From positions 1 to 64,000 of the forward strand of contig NZ_WMKA01000001.1 of the NCBI RefSeq assembly GCF_009711085.1: a stretch of 64,000 nt of DNA, written 5' to 3'. The DNA is from Cellulosimicrobium composti. Its GTDB lineage: Bacteria > Actinomycetota > Actinomycetes > Actinomycetales > Cellulomonadaceae. A model generated the notes under the pieces. It saw only the letters and a program-made list of their open reading frames with translations, ran no database searches and was not told where the DNA came from. Within the stretch, counting starts at the first letter, position 1; every line of letters begins with the position of its first letter. Positions 60,613 through 64,000 of this stretch are shown piece after piece. A program made the translations under genes and the position numbers.

Positions 60613-62842
60613 ATGCGCCCACGGGCCGACCGGCTCGACGCCGACGTGTCCCTGGACGCCGACGCGTCCCGGGCCGAGGCGACGGCGCCGTAGGCCCCCG
60701 TGGTCGTCCCGCGGCGTCCGGGCGGATCGCGCCGCCTCGCCCGCACCCCGGCCGCGCGCGATCCCGGACGGACGCGCCTGACCACTGCCGCGGTCGTGTC
60801 GGCAGGCGTCCTGTGCAGCGCCGTCCTGGCGCTGGAGGTCGTGCGCCGTCTGCACGCCCACCCCGGCCTCCTGGCCATGGCGGTGTTCCTGTCGGTCCAG
60901 GCGAGCACCGTCGTCCAGGACCGCACGCCTCGCGCGCGCCGGCACGGCCCTGCTCCTGGTCCCGACGGTCACCGCGTCGATCGCCGTCGCCGCGGTGCTG
61001 TCCCCGCACCGGCCCGCGGTGCTCGCGGGCTTCGTCCTGCTGACCGGCGCCGCGACCTGGGTCCGCCGGTACGGGCCCCGCGCCGCCGCGATCGGCACGC
61101 TCGCGTTCATGGGCTACCTCTTCACGCTGTTCGTCCGACCCACCGCGCACGAGCTGCCGGCGTTCTGCCTGATCGCCGTCGGCGCGGTCGCGACCCAGGC
61201 CGTCGCGCGCGCCGCCCTGCGGTTCGAGCACCCTCGCCGCACGCTGCTCGCCCTCCTCGCCGACCTGCGCAGCGCCTCCGCGGCCGCGCTCCGCAGCGCC
61301 GCCCGTCCGGCCCGCGCGGGCGTGCTGCGCACCCGGCTCGCCCGGATCGACGCGGTCGGCCGCGCCCTCACGGCGTGGCAGCGGGACTACCCCACCGCCG
61401 ACCACGTCGGCTGCAGCGAGCGGTCGCTCGCCCTGCTCGTGCTCGACGCCCGCGTCTGCACCGAGGAGACCTGCGACGAGCTCGTCCGCGCCGCCGGAGC
61501 GGCGAGCACGGGACGCGACGCCCCGGCCGCGCTCGCCCACCTGGAGACCGTGCTCGCCCCGCGCGCGTCGAGCGCCCGCGTCGAGGCCGCGACGGCGTGG
61601 GCCACCCGGGCGCTGTCGTCGCAGGGGCGACCCGTCAGGGACGACGTCCTGGAGTACCTCGTCGCGCGGAGCACGCTCGCGCACGCCAAGCTGCGCCGGG
61701 CCGAGCAGACGCCCGGCACCAGGACGCTCCCCCACGACGCTCCCGCGTCGTCGACGGCCCGCCCGCGGTCCGACGTCGGCGCACCGCCACGACCCGCGCG
61801 CGCGGCGCCCCGCTGGACGCCGTGGCGGCAGTGGGCACCGACCAGTCGGCTCGCGGTGCAGGCGATGGTCGCGGCGACGGCGGCGGTCGCGGTCGGCGAG
61901 GCCATCTCCGCGAGCCGGTGGTACTGGGCGGTGACGAGCGCGTTCGTCGTCTTCGCCGGGACGACCACGCGGGGCGGGGTCCTCACGCGCGCGTACCGGC
62001 GGGTCGCGGGGACGGCGGGCGGGATCGTCGTCGGCGTCGGGGCCGTCCTCCTGTCCGGCCAGCACACGAGCGTCCTCGTCGGGATCAGCGTCGTCGCCGT
62101 GTTCGGCATGCTCTACCTCGGCCCCGTCCGCTACGTCTACACCCCGTTCTTCATGACGGTCGTCGTGGTCGCGGTCTACGCCATGCTCGGCGACCTCCGC
62201 CACGACGTCCTCGAGCTCCGCCTCGAGGAGACCCTGGCGGGAGCGGTCATCGGCGTCCTGTGCGCCTACGCGATCCTCTCGGCGAGCTCGCACCCCGACC
62301 TCGTGGGGAGGGTGCGCGCCTGCTTCCGCGCGCTCGACGCGCTCCTCCAGGTCGGGGACCGCACGTTCGGCGGGCGCGGCGACGGCCACGAGGCCCTCGC
62401 CGCCCTCCACGAGCTCGAGGCGGCGAGGGACGACGTCGAGGCGACCGTCGAGGCGATGTCGGCCGCACTGCTGGGCCGGCACGAGTCGGCGCTGGAGGCG
62501 GTCCGCCTCCTGGACGTCGTGACCCGCGCCTGCGGCGTGCTCGCGCAGGCCGTGATGCGGCGCGGGGCGCACGGGGACGGGAGCCCCGCCGACGGCGACC
62601 GCGTCGTGCAGGACGCGATCGCCGCCGTCCGGCGCGCCGCGGACGACGCCCGCGACCGGTTCGACCGCGTGGGGGACGGCGGGTCCGCGCGGTCCGCGCC
62701 GCTCGTCTCCCGGGTCCACCGGCTGCCGTCGGACGCGACCGGGTCCCAGACGGCGGCGCTCTTCGCCCTGGCACGGGTCGAGTGGGCCCTGCGACGCCTG
62801 ACGCAGCCCCGGCCCACCCGCGCGCCCGGGCGGAGCGGGTGA
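60613..62842 (+). pseudogene. FUSC-family membrane protein gene, interrupted
   Basis: FUSC/aromatic acid exporter-like protein. Translation would begin at ATG 60613 behind an excellent AGGAGG, but this frame meets TAG at 60691-60693 after 26 codons. Reading resumes at GTG 60700 in the same frame with membrane segments (VVSAGVLCSAVLALEVV, LAMAVFLSVQASTVVQ). At about 60931-60941, in a CGCGCGCGCC run, family-like sequence jumps by +1 to the frame continuing GTALLLVPTVTASIAVAAVL and running to TGA 62840. The downstream part shows the second membrane half (SRWYWAVTSAFVVFAGTTTR, GTAGGIVVGVGAVLL, YVYTPFFMTVVVVAVYAML). Two lesions suggest decay, but a sequencing error in the CG run or reinitiation after the TAG could rescue it. 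Confidence 0.7.
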
Positions 62843-62997
62843 TCGCCGGGGTGACCGCCGGGGTGATCTTCCCCTGGTTCGCGGGCAGGAGCTCCGCACG
62901 TTGGCCATCATCGGTGGCACAGGCGCGCCGACGACCGACGCCGCCGGCACGGTCGCCGGAGCGCGGCCGCGCGTCCGACACCACGAGAGGGACCTTC

Positions 62998-63564
62998 GTG
63001 AGCACCAGTTCCGGAACGATCCGCACGGTCAACGGCATCCGCACCGCCCTCGGGGTGAGCGGGCTCGTCAGCGCGATCCTCGGCGTCCTCATCCTCGTGT
63101 GGCCGGGGCGGACCGCCATGGTCGTCACCGCCATCGTCGCGGCCTACGCGGTCATCGCGGGCCTCATCCACCTCGGGATCGGGATCTTCAGCGGCGGCAG
63201 GGGCGGGTGGGCGCGCGTCGGCCGGACCCTCCTCGGTGTCGTGTTCGTCGTCGGGGGGATCCTGGCGTTCCTCAACCTCGGCCAGACCACCACCTACCTC
63301 GCGGAGTTCCTCGGGATCCTCGTCGGGGTCCTGTGGATCGTCGAGGGCGTCGTGGACCTGACCTCGCTGCGCGACGCCGCCTCGAAGCCGGTCTCGATCC
63401 TGTTCGCGGTCCTGTCGATCGTCGCGGGCGTCGTCCTGCTCCTCACGCCGCTCTGGGGCGCCACCATGCTGTGGTGGCTCCTGGGCCTGTCGCTCGTCGT
63501 CCTCGGTCTCGTCAACATCGTGCGCGGCTTCCGCTACGGGACCGGGGTCGGGGTCGCCCGGTGA
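62998..63564 (+). CDS. HdeD-family (DUF308) membrane protein
   Basis: 188 aa with six regularly spaced membrane helices, the HdeD/DUF308 pattern (GLVSAILGVLILVWPGRTAM, AAYAVIAGLIHLGIGI, VFVVGGILAFLNLGQTT, FLGILVGVLWIVEGVVDL, LFAVLSIVAGVVLLLTPLWG, WWLLGLSLVVLGLVNIVRG). HdeD is linked to acid resistance in enterobacteria; here the role is unknown. GTG 62998 has GAGAGGGA upstream. The stop overlaps the next gene (GTGA). Confidence 0.9.
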   Translation: MSTSSGTIRTVNGIRTALGVSGLVSAILGVLILVWPGRTAMVVTAIVAAYAVIAGLIHLGIGIFSGGRGGWARVGRTLLGVVFVVGGILAFLNLGQTTTYLAEFLGILVGVLWIVEGVVDLTSLRDAASKPVSILFAVLSIVAGVVLLLTPLWGATMLWWLLGLSLVVLGLVNIVRGFRYGTGVGVAR

Positions 63565-64000
63565 GCACGCTCGACGGCCTCTACAACTTCCGCGACACGG
63601 GCGGGCTCCCGCTCCAGGACGGCGGCTACAGCCGCCCGGGCGTGCTGTACCGGTCGGACGCGCTGCGGAACCTCACCGACGAAGGGGTCGCCCAGCTCGC
63701 CACCACCGAGATCGGCGTGGTCGCCGACCTCCGCACCCCCGCCGAGCGCGCGGCCGCACCCGACCGGCTCCCGAGCACGCGGACGATCGACACGGTCCGG
63801 CCGGCGATCACCCAGGGTGCCCTCGCCGAACAGCTCGGCGCCCTGGTCGACCCGGCCCGTGCGCCGTCGCCCGACGCCGTCCGTGCGGGCCTCGAGGCGC
63901 TGCCCGCGCTGGGCGACCTGTACGTCGGGATGCTGCAGGGGTCGGCCGCGGCCTTCGCCGAGGTCGCCCGCGTCGTCGCGGCCTCGCACGACGGCGCCCC
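63561..64000 (+). CDS. tyrosine-protein phosphatase (Tyr_phosphatase3 type), 5' part
   Basis: The first 146 residues of a PtpB/LipA-type tyrosine phosphatase; the gene runs off the right end. Features: NFRDTGGLPLQDGGYSRPGV, LYRSDALRNLTDEGVAQLA and VVADLRTPAERAA, all typical of the family start. The catalytic HCxxGKDRTG loop would lie beyond the window, so activity cannot be judged. GTG 63561 overlaps the HdeD stop, implying co-translation. Confidence 0.88.
   Translation, partial: MSTLDGLYNFRDTGGLPLQDGGYSRPGVLYRSDALRNLTDEGVAQLATTEIGVVADLRTPAERAAAPDRLPSTRTIDTVRPAITQGALAEQLGALVDPARAPSPDAVRAGLEALPALGDLYVGMLQGSAAAFAEVARVVAASHDGA

Overview
The window is one contiguous piece of a very high-GC actinobacterial chromosome. 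Gene content and order point to Micrococcales, most likely Promicromonosporaceae or Cellulomonadaceae (Cellulosimicrobium-like); this is inferred from gene families and codon use, not from a marker search. Genes are tightly packed, GTG starts and ATGA/GTGA stop-start overlaps are frequent, and several genes look leaderless. I see no phage, insertion sequence, CRISPR array or origin. One tRNA gene is present (tRNA-Gln).

The backbone is a conserved actinobacterial housekeeping neighbourhood, read mostly on the minus strand. From right to left it holds pmt/rsmI, metG, tatD, rpfB, rsmA (ksgA), ispE, an ABC-F gene, tRNA-Gln, glmU, prs, rplY and pth. The same genes are neighbours in Mycobacterium tuberculosis (known synteny, Rv1002c to Rv1018c). 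Accessory blocks split this backbone.

Region by region: 1-2.8 kb, an exopolysaccharide pair (GT4 glycosyltransferase and a Wzz/CpsD-like protein with a degenerate P-loop). 2.9-9.1 kb, pth, rplY, a GPP34 protein, a SIMPL protein, prs, glmU and tRNA-Gln. 9.2-19.4 kb, a plus-strand block of regulators and exporters: TetR, a NatAB-like ABC system, MarR plus MFS, a DrrAB-like ABC system plus TetR, and a divergent F420-type reductase/MarR pair. 19.4-21.6 kb, ABC-F. 21.8-22.9 kb, an orphan WXG100-headed protein. 22.9-32.5 kb, a LacI-governed carbohydrate locus (binding protein, two permeases, FAD oxidoreductase, LacI, secreted GH43-like propeller protein, acetylxylan-esterase-like enzyme). 32.6-43.7 kb, ispE, rsmA and three related G5/DUF348 cell-wall proteins interleaved with a WYL/VOC pair, tatD and metG. 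43.7-54.4 kb, a PQQ-type sugar dehydrogenase lipoprotein, an AlaC-like aminotransferase, a MarR-like protein, nicotinamidase, rsmI, pmt, a GH20 hexosaminidase, a repeat-containing lipoprotein and a DUF4190 protein. 54.4-64 kb, a formylglycine-generating-type enzyme, two tandem YhgE/Pip membrane proteins, a broken FUSC-family gene, an HdeD-family protein and a truncated tyrosine phosphatase.

For a second look: the three paralogous resuscitation/lysozyme-type proteins with near-identical promoters and a partly conserved leader; the degenerate Walker A of the CpsD-like protein; the two long hairpins with a shared motif; the WXG100 fusion with no secretion genes beside it; the sugar locus with repeated LacI-type sites; and the FUSC gene with an in-frame stop and a frameshift.
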